64,000 nucleotides of DNA, from assembly GCA_032191485.1 (NCBI GenBank), contig JAVDOI010000016.1, forward strand, positions 5,092,719 to 5,156,718. The letters are read 5' to 3'. This DNA comes from Leptoclinus maculatus. Its lineage: Eukaryota > Chordata > Actinopteri > Perciformes > Stichaeidae. The first letter of the stretch is position 1. Each line of letters begins with the position of its first letter. The translations under genes and the position numbers were made by a program. A model generated the notes under the pieces. The model saw only the letters and a program-made list of their open reading frames with translations, had not been told where the DNA came from and did no database searches. Positions 51,901 through 63,241 of the stretch are shown one piece after another.

Positions 51901-54900
51901 CTAGCGTGACTAAAGTCAACTTCACTTAAAGATTTGCATTGGGACACCAACAGTGGTGTCCTGGACAAAGATCTTTGTTTTGCTTTAAGGTGTATATATG
52001 AGACTGCTGACATAGATGTCATCTAGCTAGCTGGGAATGAGTGATAGCCCCTGTCCACTTCAGGGGGAACATTTAAGAGTCATTATTCCACCATTATCAT
52101 CCTCGCCAATGACTGTGGAGTGCTCCTGCCTCCTATCAGTGGGCTCTCTGCTGTATAATGGGCCTGGGGTGTCCATTATGAAGCCAAAATGGCCACAGAC
52201 AGACTTTAGCTACAATCTGCTAAAAGTGGCTGAGGGATAGGGGGGTAGGGGCTATACAAAATATATATATATATAGCTTCATGAATCACTTTTCTATTAG
52301 CACAAATAAAGATAAAAGTTTTTGAAGTTTCTTGCATTAGCAGATGGTGGAACAAGTGAAATAAATAATAGATACTGTGGTGGAAAATAATCTTTTTAAC
52401 CTCCCGGTGAGAAATAATCGAGATGAGAAAACTCTAATATCTAACAGCAATGAATAGACAAAACATAGTATATATGCACGTTATCTCGTCTCGAGACATC
52501 TTCAAATGTCCTGTTTTGTCGAACCAACAGTCCAAAAGAGATCCAATTGAAAATAATATAAAACACGCTCACAGAAAAGTGGCAAGTCTTCACAATTGAG
52601 AAGCTTGAACCACAGAATGGTTGCCATTTTACAATTAATCCATTACCCAAATTGTTGCTGATTAATTATCTTGTCATTGACTAATTCCTGAATCAATGAA
52701 TTGTTGCAGCTCTAATATGTTTATGTTTAAAAATACTGCATGCAACCGGCAGCAATAACACAAGTAATTCTCAGGAACAGGACTGTCTCTGTTTTCAGTG
52801 CGTAGCACAGAATACAGTATTGTTGCCAGCTGACACATTTAGACACCGGATCAGTGTTAAAGCATGCTCTAGATTTGTATTACTGTCAATCACATGACTT
52901 TCTGCTGAGCAGAGTATTAGCATTTCATGTTGCACAAAGGACGATTTGCCAAGTGCCCTGGTGTACATGCTGGCGTTCATGCAAGTCTCTGTCTGTCTAA
53001 CACACACACAGTAACACACTTCCTACTTTGTAGAAGTCTTTCTTGCACTCTCCTGAGCATTCATGCAAAAAGCTCCAAATAATCCTTCCATTTCTCTTGC
53101 AACTCTCTTCTTGTTCTACTTTAACTACAGTGTATCTTCCTCTACCCCTGCTCTCTGACATTCCCACTTTCCTGTCCCTCCTCAGCATGTTATGTAGTTG
53201 CCCCTGTACTCGTGATTTACAGAGCCTTAATGTACTCCTGTGCTTGCAGTCAGTAGATGAAATCGTCATTTGTCACATTAATAGTCCTCCCCCTCTGCCA
53301 TCCACACACACACACACACACACACATACACAACCCTTTCCCATGGCTTAATTTACAGAGCACCCCCTCTTATCGTCCTTCCCTCTCTCTCCCTTCTAAC
53401 CCCTCCTTCTCAGGCCTCTCGCCTTATCCCTAATGCCTTTTCTCCAAAACCCCTTCTTCTTCTTCTTCACCTTCCTCCGGTGTCATGGTGGATTTAACTT
53501 AATGGTGTCTTACCTGTATGTGTTTGTTATGTTCGTGACGTGCAGTCCTTGTTCTGCTTCTTAAAATGCTCAATATCATATGGTTTATGTCATGTCTTTT
53601 ACGTTCTTGGTTACTTTTTGCTACATTTTGCAGAAATTGAAGTACACTTCATAATTAGGTGGTATTGTGAAATGCAGCGAGAGAACATTTAATTGCTGTT
53701 TTGTACAATATGCTCAGCTGTTTATGCTGAAATTATAAGAGCCCCGCTGTGTGAAAAATGGTGATTTGAATTTTAAAGGCAGCATTTGCAGTAGCCTGTC
53801 CCGTGTCACATGCAAAATTAGACAATCCCTGTAGTAGATGATTATGCGGCTCATAACAGAGATAGAGCCTGAAATGAAATGCAAATTGAATAATCTTCAT
53901 TAAAACTGTTTTGCATTTGGATTCACATTACATTCTCTTTTCTGTTAATTGCCTACTTTTATGTTTTGCATCTTTTAATCTAAGAGAGGATGCAAGTCAA
54001 GAGTGTATAGGGTCGACGATTATGAAACAAGAAAACAATATAAGCAGTGGTTGCGACAAAGAAAGTGGTATTGCTTTAAATTCAATCTCGTTTCTTGTGA
54101 AAAGTGTCTGATTGGATCAGTTAGTTTTAAACCGGAGGGTGTGGAAAGTGGGATGATCTGTTTTCTGCAGATGAATGTTTCAAACACATTTTAAAACCAA
54201 CTGTAGTAAAAAGTAAAAGAACCTAGGAACTGTATGTTACTTTTACACTACACATAACTGCATTAGATATAGAGGTATGCAATTGTGTTGCCTAAAATGT
54301 GCTATACGCCACTTCTTTACAGTGATAGTAAAGAAATCTCAGCTATCTTTAGTAAACACTAAACATATTGTCATTTTTGGTAGAATGAATCACCTTTTTA
54401 GGTCATTAATCAACTGTCGGATAATTCGAAGAGCCAAACACGAGTGCCTAATATGTCACACCACTGCATGCTCAAGTCTACCCACTCTCATTAAATATTT
54501 ACCACCACTTAGATAGAACAGCTTTTCTCTTCAATTTCAGACACATTAATAATGTCGAAGATGGCATTTTCATCTTTAAAAAGATATTTGGCACTTTGTT
54601 CCAGCATTCATGCTGACCCGCTCTAAGAGGATCTGAAGCAGATTTTGCCCAAATGACATGTAAAAATGTAGGGATGTTAAGACCCGACACAAACATTACA
54701 ATTACAGTACGTCTGCAGTCTGAATCCGTGTTGGTTTACAGATGATGACCATTTGTACATGAAAGAGAGACATGGAGTGAAGGATGTGAGGGACAATATT
54801 TAGCTTGGACTGATTGGAGACATCATTTTGCATCTTACTTTCTGTATCGAGCTAAAATACTCCAGATTTTTATGTATCTGTTCTGTGCTTTTTCCGAGGA

Positions 54901-55260
54901 ACCGCACTGACTCCAGTAGTTCTCTGATTCATCTGCTGTTAGCAAGTGACTTTTTGCTTCAGCTGTCTCATTCTTGTCTGGGGACTAGGATTAGACTCTA
55001 ATCATTAGAGGATGCACCCCTCTGAATCTCTCATCTACACATTATAATACCACGTCAGTACCAACCCCCCTCCTGTCTTGTGATCTGTTCTGAACTGCAG
55101 AGGCTCAGACGTAATCCTAAACAGGATACACAAAGAACCATCTTGAATTTTTAAACCAGTTGAGCACACTTTCTTGAATAATGTACAGCGCTCTTTAAAC
55201 CTGAAAGACTTTTGAAATTAAAATCTTACAGTTTGGATTAACTTGAAATACACATCTCAG
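48936..55260. other. Intron stretch before the grid1 exon
   Basis: No repeat family or exon recognised besides a CA tract at 53.3 kb and a short TA run at 52259-52274. There is a pyrimidine-rich zone at 53340-53480. Confidence 0.6.
53303..53326. repeat. (CA)12 microsatellite
   Basis: Twelve CA units followed by TACACA, then a C/T-rich stretch to about 53480. Confidence 0.95.
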
Positions 55261-55453
55261 CATGTTTAATCTTATTCCTTCTCCTCTGCTTTTTTTCCCC
55301 CCCGACCCTGTTTTCCTCCATATATCTGCTTTTTCTTTCATCGTCCTCTATCTCTTTTAAATACTTCTGTGTCCTTCATCCTCATTTCCTTTCTTCAAAT
55401 CCTTGTCGCCACCCCTCTTCCTTTACTCCTTCATCCACCTTCTCTCTATCCAG
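55261..55453 (+). promoter_or_regulatory. 3' splice site with long AG-free polypyrimidine tract
   Basis: The acceptor of the grid1 exon ends CTCTCTATCCAG at 55453. Upstream, no AG dinucleotide occurs from 55261 to 55451 (191 nt), and most of that stretch is C/T. A plausible branch point is TTTAC with its A at 55425, 28 nt before the AG. The long AG-free zone also leaves room for a more distant branch point. The acceptor call is firm; any regulatory meaning of the tract is inference. Confidence 0.85.
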
Positions 55454-55738
55454 CATGTGAGCTGATGAACCAGGGGATCCTCGCTCTGGTCACGTCCACT
55501 GGCTGCGCAGCTGCGAGTGCCCTGCAGTCTCTGACGGACGCAATGCACATCCCCCACCTCTTCATCCAGAGAAATGGAGACGGTGCACCCCGCACTGCCT
55601 GCCAGCTCAACCCGAGTCCAGAAGGAGAGAGCTACACCTTGGCTGCCCGTCCACCTGTTCGAATCAACGATGTTCTGCTCAACCTCATCTCAGAGCTACA
55701 CTGGCAGAAGTTCATCATCTTTTATGAGAGCGACTACG
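55454..55738 (+). CDS. grid1: Internal exon of glutamate receptor delta-1 (GluD1), amino-terminal domain
   Basis: This 285-nt exon encodes about 95 residues from ACELMNQGILALVTSTGC to FYESDY. Landmarks are LTDAMHIPHLFIQRN, PRTACQLNPSP, YTLAARPPVR and HWQKFIIFYES. The family is delta ionotropic glutamate receptors: postsynaptic membrane proteins whose extracellular amino-terminal domain (bilobed, periplasmic-binding-protein fold) binds cerebellins and through them presynaptic neurexins. The VTSTGCA, PRTACxLNPSP and RPPVR segments fit GluD1 better than GluD2, as I recall the two. Three cysteines lie here (ACEL, STGC, RTAC). In GluD2 the last two positions form a disulfide and the first pairs with a cysteine in a later exon, so both seem retained. 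The acceptor AG is at 55452-55453 and the donor GTGAGT starts at 55739. Both junctions split a codon after its first base (phase 1). Roughly residues 80-175 of a protein of about 1,000. The open frame continues into intron on both sides, so the ATG at 55369 is not a real start. I cannot tell grid1a from grid1b. Confidence 0.93.
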
Positions 55739-55744
55739 GTGAGT
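55739..55744 (+). promoter_or_regulatory. 5' splice donor of the grid1 exon
   Basis: GTGAGT directly follows the last exon base (G at 55738), which is a near-consensus U1 site. The coding similarity to delta receptors stops exactly here, after the first base of a codon. The open frame runs on to 55788, but those residues (ELRRMRAVDG and on) do not resemble the receptor. Confidence 0.88.
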
Positions 55745-55964
55745 TGAGACGAATGAGAGCAGTTGACGGTCAAATGCATATCTCATGAACAGGACATCTG
55801 TATTTGAGATGATTTCAGCTCTTTTGCTTAACTGTTAATGCCCCAAGGCCATCTACAGTGTCGGGCTGAAGAAAAGCCTTATTAACACTAGGAATTCATT
55901 CGCTGGAAAGAATACACACAAAGAGTCGGAACTAAGATGAAAGAACATCATAACTCCCACGCAG

Positions 55965-55995
<31 letters not shown>

Positions 55996-55999
55996 CACA
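55965..55999. repeat. (AC)n microsatellite, once interrupted
   Basis: An AC run with one AA interruption at 55979-55981, about 230 bp into the downstream intron of the grid1 exon. Confidence 0.95.
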
Positions 56000-56621
56000 T
56001 ATTGTACACACACACTGCTAAAAAATATATCAAAGTTCACTAGAAATTGTCGGGAAAACATTCACCATTAGTAGCGTCTTCATGAAGAGACCAGTCTGTG
56101 CCTAATTGGCTCATTTGTGGCACCGGAGAACGGTGTCCCAATAGTACTTAATATATCTTCAGATATTATCCATTTCTGTTTCATTATTCTCCCCACGACG
56201 CCCCTGCGGACCAGACCTTTTGTGACCCACATTTGGCAAAAAGGCAAAGCACTGTGATTGCCAAGACACGACAAGGGCAGAAAGATGAAGAGAATATATT
56301 GCTGCATTGGCATTTCTCAGATGATACTTTGCCACTGCTGGCTAATTTTTTTTTTTTTTTTACTACTTGGAAGAGTGCAATCTAGAGAAGAGCGTAAATC
56401 GTTTTATTTTTCCCATTCAGTGGAAGCTACAGTTGATAGAGTGTGTAGTAAAGCAAGCCCTCAAGGGAATACAGCCACCCACTGACCAAATACATGTTTC
56501 CACCCCACATGTTGGTCCGTACGGCCAGTCTGCAGTGCCCCATGTGAATTTAGGTGACATGGTGTTTCGCATTTACAGAGATCTCTCCTTGGATTTGTCT
56601 CTGACATTGACGCCGCTTCCC

Positions 56622-56655
56622 AAACACACATACCCACACACACACACACACACAC
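56622..56655. repeat. CA microsatellite at the 3' end of the RNase H LINE
   Basis: CACACATACCCACACA followed by a pure CA run. On the minus strand this lies just beyond the LINE C-terminal block and may have grown from its 3' tail. Confidence 0.9.
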
Positions 56656-58290
56656 CCTTACCTCCCTATCCATATCAGCCACTCTAGCACCATATCCCTT
56701 CTTATCCATCATATCCTACAAAAACCAAGTGTCCCTTAAGAAAGCTAACAGTGCCCTGACCTGTGCTCCCTCCCCCATGCCCAGTAATCCTACTAATGTG
56801 AATTCCTGCACCTCTAATTCCATCACATTATTCCTCACCATCTCTCTCTGCGATTCATGCCCCCTACAGCTCATGCTCCATTGACTCCTCTTCCTCACAT
56901 CCCTCAGACAAGCCTGTCTTATGTTTCCCTAATTCTATCATTTATATTGGGTCTATATATTTTTATACTACGTTATTCATAGTTTTTTATTAATGGCCCG
57001 AACTTGACTTCAAAGGGAAAATAAAATGCTTTGTAGCATTGAGACTACTTTTGCCATGTAGCTGTCGCTGAGCTTGCTGCAGTTCTCTGGAGGGAAGCTT
57101 CTGTGTAGTGGAGCTTGATTTAATGTAGAGTAACTGGTAGCTTAGTGCGATACACTTTCCAAGTCGCTTGCACAACACTGCTAGTAACTTCGGCACTCTT
57201 TGTATTTTATAATTCCCTTCTCTCTTTTTCCACCTTTCTTGCCTCATTTGGTTGTTCCCCCCCCCCCAGATTAAACACTTGACCTTTGCTTTACTGATAC
57301 TAATTTCTATTTCTTTAAAGGTTTCTTTGCCAACTCATCCACCTTCTCATTCCCCCTCACCGTACATTTTACCCGACCTCCCTGATTTGCTATTCTTGTG
57401 ACTGACTGAAGGACCTCATAGAGTATATCTTAATGGCTGTTTGAATGGCAAAGATCCTAAACTTGCTTGGGCTGAGGATGAGTCTGAGCATATCAACACC
57501 TTACATTGTCAAGTTTTTTGCCAGCATTATATTTTTGGATGTTCTTCTCTTAATTGCAATTCCTTTGGCGGCACCCCATATCCTCTCACTTCTGTCTGAG
57601 CTTTCGTATTAATCAAACCTTTGTAAAATCATTACACTCTTTCATTACATGATATTATTTGCTTTTACCTCGAGCAAATACCAGTCTGTATCAAGCCACA
57701 CAAGCATCCATGGAGCCACCACCGGATAAACCACTGAAGGGCTTATCCGCAGATCAAACACTCCAAATTATTTTGCAATGTCATTCCCTATCCGACCAAA
57801 GTTATCTCTCTGATACTTCTCCCAGCCCTCCAGCAACACTTCTTTTGCGGGTTGGAATCATTGTGTCCCTGAAAATTAGCCTAATAATTTGCCATCAGTT
57901 AATTCCGACTGCATTTTTCCCATTTCTACCTGTAAGGGCAGGTGCTGGCGTTGTTTTAGAAGCCCCACTGCACACTCTCAATGCCTGTGCCGGAAAATAA
58001 CATCCAATTTCCTTATAAGAGCCCTGGCTGCTGATCCATACGCTATACTGCTGTAATCCAACACAGATCGTATCAAGGCCACTGACATTAAGTCTCTTCC
58101 TGGTGAAAAAGTTGCTTTCATACTGAGAACCTACACCCCCAATCATGACCGCACTCCACTGCCTCATCAATTGCTCATTGTACTTTTTTGATTGCATGCT
58201 CCATATTCCTTCATCTCTTCCACAAGGCCACAGCATCCGCAAACAGGGACCTACATCTATCTGCTTTGAGAAGACGTCATTGATCATAAC
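56650..58290 (-). mobile_element. Decayed RNase H-bearing LINE (I/Nimb type), 5'-truncated
   Basis: Read on the minus strand from 58290 downward, an RT motif C region appears as SLFADAVALWKR, where the usual ADD is ADA (58232-58243), followed by FFTRKRLN. After a gap comes VLDYSSIAYGSAARALIRKLDVI and then QALRVCSGASKTTPAPAL in a neighbouring frame. Next is an RNase H-like stretch VLICSDSSSAQASLGSL near 57450-57500 and a block ISISKAKVKCLI near 57280. A C-terminal part with EFTLVGLLG and LLAFLRDTWFL follows at 56720-56900. This order (RT, RNase H, C-terminal tail) fits I-superfamily LINEs of fish. Stops and frameshifts are frequent, and the catalytic Asp of RT is lost. The 5' part of the element is missing beyond about 58290. 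Positions are approximate to tens of bases. Confidence 0.75.
56940..57195. repeat. Possible repeat inserted inside the RNase H LINE
   Basis: Between LINE-like WKKREGNYKIQR (minus strand, about 57205-57240) and the C-terminal block at 56720-56900, the text no longer resembles LINE protein. On the minus strand it reads AAGTTACTAGCAGTGTTGTG, CTACCAGTTACTCTACATTA and GGCAAAAGTAGTCTCAATGC, the style of a short non-autonomous repeat common in fish. The insertion is inferred from the interrupted coding order; I could not delimit terminal repeats. Confidence 0.4.
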
Positions 58291-61200
58291 AATGTATAGC
58301 TATTTGTCTCACTAGCAAGCTCTCTGTCTGACTAGCTAGCTAGCTGTCTGACTGTCTGTGTTGCTTTCTATCCATCCATCTGCATTTTAAGGAATTTTCA
58401 ATCAGTTTCCCCCTGGTGCGATACAGTTCCATTCATTGAATCAAATCCTATCAGAAACTCTTTATGTATAACATCTCAACCCAGCACAGTGCACCATAGC
58501 CTTAAATTGCAAGTCCTGTGAGAGGGAACCCATGTCTAATGCACGAGGGCTCGGCGTAACAAGGCACTGTTGGTGATAAATACTGGATGGGAATACTAGT
58601 TCTAACAGAATAGCCTGTTTTTTTAGGCCTGCTAAATTAGGTGCTACAAAGTCTGCACCGTTGACATTTGTGCTTGTGTTACACTGTTTAACTCTGCACT
58701 CGTTAAATTAAGGAATGTAGCGGCTAATTAGGATCCTCATCACAGAACAGTCAAAATACCCATGGTGCCTGTCTGTAAGCAGTACTACAGTGACCCACAC
58801 CACTGCCTAGAGAGAAACGTGCCATCTGTAAATGAGTGTAGCCGCTTCAGCAGGTCGTTCAGTTTTATTCAGATTATGTATTAGTGCGTGGTAATGAGTA
58901 CTTTACATTTATCATAGGTAGCATGTTAATTAGTGTTTACTATCTTGAACTTGAGTTGAATTGTGCGTGAAAAAAAGAACATTTGGTATATAACACTTCA
59001 TTTATTCAGCCAGGGCTGACATGCTGCTATATGCTGATATATTGCATTGCAAACTGTTCAGAAACTACTTCTTTGTTCCTATACTGTACTTCTCCCATCA
59101 GCTCTTCCATCACTGTTAAACCTTCATGAGCAGAGATAGGTTTTGATCATCGCATCACGTCCAACTCATGCTGTCGGATCAGCGGAAATGAGATTATGTA
59201 ACTTAAATCACTGCACAGGAGCTCAGATCAGGTTCTCAGTGTGATCTTGTCAATGCCCTCCTGTCTTCTCTGTGTTTAGCATGAAAACATTGTGACATCG
59301 CCTTCAAGTTCCTTTTGTGATATTTGTCACATTCTCGTGGCAATCTCCAGTGGTGGTAGTACAGAGCTTTTGGTTTAGGTTTGTCAGAAATGCCTAAATT
59401 GTAATTATGTTATGTCTTACTTGTAGATTTTACACAGATAATTATTTAGTTTCATTAACGGCTATACCGTATATAAGTATGATGATCATTTTCTAGATTA
59501 ATTGTTTGGTCCTCAAGACTTCCTAACCAATAGTGCAAAACCTAAAGATATTAGTTTCACAATCATATACGACTAAGAAAACAGTTTCAGAGCATGGAAA
59601 TAGTGAATTTCTCTCATTTATGCCTCAAAAATGTCTTTTTTGTTAACTTATCAACTCATTAATTCAGCTCAAGTTTCATGGGAAAATTAAAAGACCAAAA
59701 CAACCGAGCAGCTTGCCCGCCATACTGTATATGAGTCAGTGCAAGTGCCTTAAACCAATCAACAAATGATGATAAAGTAAGCTGCTTTGTAGCACCAGGC
59801 AGTGCTACTGTCATATTATCAAAATTCATGTCAACTGTCTCAAGTTTGATAATATTTTGTGGCATGTAAATCATTTGTGTTACAATAAAAGGATAAAAGC
59901 AGTAAGACTATATAGGAAACTTAGCTGTTATCCTAAGTAATAAACCAGATCAGAAAACTATATATATTACCTGCAATATATCATTATTCTGCAGTTGTTT
60001 GATTTTAAATTACAAAAAGATGGCTGCAACATACATTGAGCCGGTTTATTAAGTACTGTGATGCTTTGATCATATTAGACAATACAACATAAATAAAAGA
60101 AATGATTCATTGCCTGATGCACTAAAAGTCTGACAGTGAGACATTATATTTAACCATCAAATAGCAGTTACAGTACATTGATTTATTGGATGAGAATCTT
60201 GTCCGCACTGCCAAGGCCTGTGTTTTTTTTCCCCTCAGCCATAATCCGATTTACTGATTGACTATGACAAGACACTGCTGATCTATGATCAGAGCGCTCT
60301 GTCTCTGTAGTATGATATCACTGCCTATAGAAAGATGGGAGCATTTGATTCTTTCAGAGATCAGAAAGATCATCTCATTCAATTATGTTTTAAATCAGAT
60401 ATTTAAAACCCATACCAAAATGAAAGACTGTCTGAATGAACATGTTTGAAAAAGGACATTTCATTTAGAGATTCAAAAGGTGCATGATTGCTATACCAAG
60501 GCCATCTTTATCAAACACGTAAAGTAGCAGAGAACTGATTGATTTCTGGATTTGGTGTGATAAGGCTGTGTTTCACTGGGCTGTTGTGTCATCAATTTGC
60601 TGAGGGTGTGCGTTCTAGTCTACAAAAGCAGATGCTAGTAAAGATAGAGCACCTTCTTTCACATAGCCTCAGGCATCACACTGTAGCACTACGTACGGAA
60701 ACCCCATTATCTATATTACACTTTACAGACAATTATTATTGTAGTCTATCATATGTCTTTAATCCTTTTGCTTTTGGATTGCGAGAGCAACGCCAGGCTC
60801 TCCAGTCATCTCAAGCAGCTGCCCTCTTTGACCCCCAGGGGCAACGTATAGCTGATGAAGTGTGTCAGCGAAGCTCATTCATTCCAGTCTCCGTCAATGC
60901 ATCACTTTCATAAAAAGCACATTATGTAAACAACCTCTAAGGCTTCACTTCTTCTGGTTCCATTTGTCATTGTACATTTTCAACACATAATTTGATTATC
61001 TGTTGTGAGGGAGCGTGCTCCATAATAAAAGTAACAGAAATAACCTTATTTTCTGTGCTGTAGAAAGCCGGCTTTGTATTACGACAGCAAAACATCCTTA
61101 TTTGCGTTTTACCTTTTGGGCCTTCAGGCTATGAGAGAGAACACAGTTATATGATTATCCTATAACAGCCTATTGTTAACCAAAAGACCCTCTACACGTT

Positions 61201-61689
61201 CTTTTTTTCCCTTGGTTCTTTCTTGTTTGTTTCTTTTTAAGCCGTCCCTTCATTCTATCTTTTTTTTGTCATCGAGAATAGTCCTCCTGTTGCAGATTTC
61301 AGCCATGCTCTCTGACTGCGCTGTAGGGTAGGCCAAAATACACCCAGTGCATGTCAAGGCCACAAAAGTTCACCCCTCCCACTTGAACAATAAACTTCTT
61401 GATGGCAACTCTTCTTGCTTTGCAGTCAAGGACCATGTAGCCTCTTGTACATTGTGGGCACTCTTCTGAATCCGAGTGTCCAGATATCAAATTAAACTTT
61501 CAAACAACTGTTGGCTGTTGTCTTGTGGCTGCATTTAAATGACATCGACTGAATCCACAGTTGTGGGTTTAGTTCCTGCGGTGAATCAAAAGATTACATT
61601 GGACCATGACCAGACACAGCGTTCAGTAGAATTGTCATGCAATGCTTTGTATTAAATCAGATACAACTTGCCTTTCTATCCGGGAAACA
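58291..61689. other. Intron stretch, nothing recognised
   Basis: Unique-looking. CTAGCTAGCTAG words near 58330 are a short local repeat. ORFs at 60539-60913 (+) and 61299-61490 (-) show no recognisable domain. Confidence 0.55.
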
Positions 61690-62215
61690 CCTTCTAAAAT
61701 GACTCAACAACTATGGGATGGATTGGCATTGGAATTTAGTCATTAATGCTGACTTTGGTGATCCCCTGACTCTTCCTCTAGCACCACCGTGAGGTTTACA
61801 TTTGTTGCTTTTAGTGAAATGTCTTAACAACTATTAGATGGGTTGCCATGACATTTTGTTCATGCATTCATTTCCCTCAGGATGAATAGTAACAACAAAG
61901 GCCATCCCTTCACTTCCCATATAGCACCATCATCAGCTCAACATTTTAATTTGTCTAATGCTTTGGTTTATGACTAAATATCTGCAAAACCAATGACTTT
62001 CCCACCAGAACTGTCGCTCTACTGCAATTAACAAACGTTATCCTGTCATGTCAGCTGGTAACATTGCAAATATTACATCTGCATGCCATTAGCTTGTTTG
62101 CAGTGTCATTGTGAGCATGTGCTAACATTAGCATTTAGCGCAAAGCACCGCTGTGCCCAAGTTACAGCCTCATAGAGCTGCTAGCATGGGTGTGGACCCT
62201 TAGTCTTGTTTTAAA
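61690..62215 (+). repeat. Interspersed repeat common in percomorph fish
   Basis: Landmarks are AACAACTATGGGATGGATTG, TTTGGTGATCCCCTGAC, CTCAGGATGAATAGTAAC, TTTGTCTAATGCTTTGG, GTCATTGTGAGCATGTGC, TAGCGCAAAGCACCGCTGTG and CATAGAGCTGCTAGCATGGG. The AACAACTATNGGATGG motif occurs twice (about 61710 and 61830), so the unit has internal duplication. I remember near-identical text from many perch-like fish loci; class and name are unknown to me. The small ORFs in it are not meaningful. Confidence 0.65.
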
Positions 62216-63200
62216 GGTTTGCAATATATTATCTGCATGCATTTGTAAATGTCATTTAAGATGTGCTTTCAACTGTGCTCACACTTGTTTGTGTGTGTGT
62301 ATGTAAAAGGAAGCCAGCTATTGATTCTGTGTGGGAAGGTGGACAGCGGGCAGAGTATCTGCAAACAGAAGCTTCTGTAAAATTCCCTTCTCATCTTATC
62401 ATAACAAGGAGAACATAAGAGGCAACTGGAAATTGGAAATTTTAAAGAAGGGTCAATTTTCTTGAACATCAGCAGGCTCCCTGGCAGGTTTATCTCAGTT
62501 AACCTGCATTTAGTAATGACTATGGAGCAGCTACATCCGTCTCTGCCCGCCCTGTGGCGACTGGCTGTCTGCTAGAGGAGGAGAGAATTAGGCTGGGATT
62601 AGGTGTGAGATTGATTGAGTTGCTTTCGGTCCCATGTAGGAGGTTGTTCTGAATGTAGCAAGTGCATTTTTAGCACAGGCAGGACAAACACAAAGGATAT
62701 CTCCTGCAGAGTGTGAAGCAAGTCTGTAATGTGTAATGTTAGGGTTAGTGACAGATCTGAGAAAATGAAGCAAGCCTTTTGAGAGCTGTGAAGAGACTTC
62801 TGTGTAATGGCATAGTCTTTCAGATGCTTCTTATTGTTTTACTTAATTTCATCAAAACTAATGCTACATTTAGGCCATAAGGTCTTTAACACTGCCAACT
62901 AACTTGCCAGGTAATTTCACAGGGATTGATCGCACAGGTGACCTTCAGTTAATTGGCTCTCCTAAGAATAGAGAGAAGGAAGGTTTAAAGGGAAAGGGAA
63001 ATAAAGGATAGGTGCGTAAAGGAAGAGAAACTGTTCAAATATGGAGAGTATTTCAGGTGTGTTATGCATTATATACAGTATATGCATACCATTATAGTCT
63101 TACACCTGATAGCTGTCTGTATTCAATTTCATCTGGTAAAGTTCACCAGGAACCAATGAGAAAAGTCAATTACTATGACATATGAAAATGACACAGATAT

Positions 63201-63240
<40 letters not shown>
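63201..63240. repeat. (TG)n(TA)n compound microsatellite
   Basis: About four TG units followed by sixteen TA units; the Tyr/Ile ORF is an artefact. Confidence 0.95.

Positions 63241-63241
<1 letters not shown>

Larger units (their letters stand above)
1..55453 (+). other. grid1: grid1 upstream intron (partial)
   Basis: This stretch lies upstream of the recognised exon and carries no other host exon that I can support. The intron preceding this exon in vertebrate delta-receptor genes is generally very long, so at least 55 kb here is expected. The exon's phase-1 start implies that the preceding exon ends with the first G of an alanine codon. I read both strands for the N-terminal coding segment and did not find it, but a short exon could be missed by eye. 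The contents are listed separately below. Confidence 0.75.

Noticed and set aside
55369..55453. Translation start of a protein beginning at the ATG upstream of the grid1 exon
   Set aside because: This is polypyrimidine intron sequence before a clear acceptor; receptor similarity starts only at 55454.
61299..61490. Minus-strand ORF with CPQC and CKARR words
   Set aside because: I considered a zinc-knuckle or gag-like fragment, but only one Cys pair is present and nothing around it supports a retroelement.
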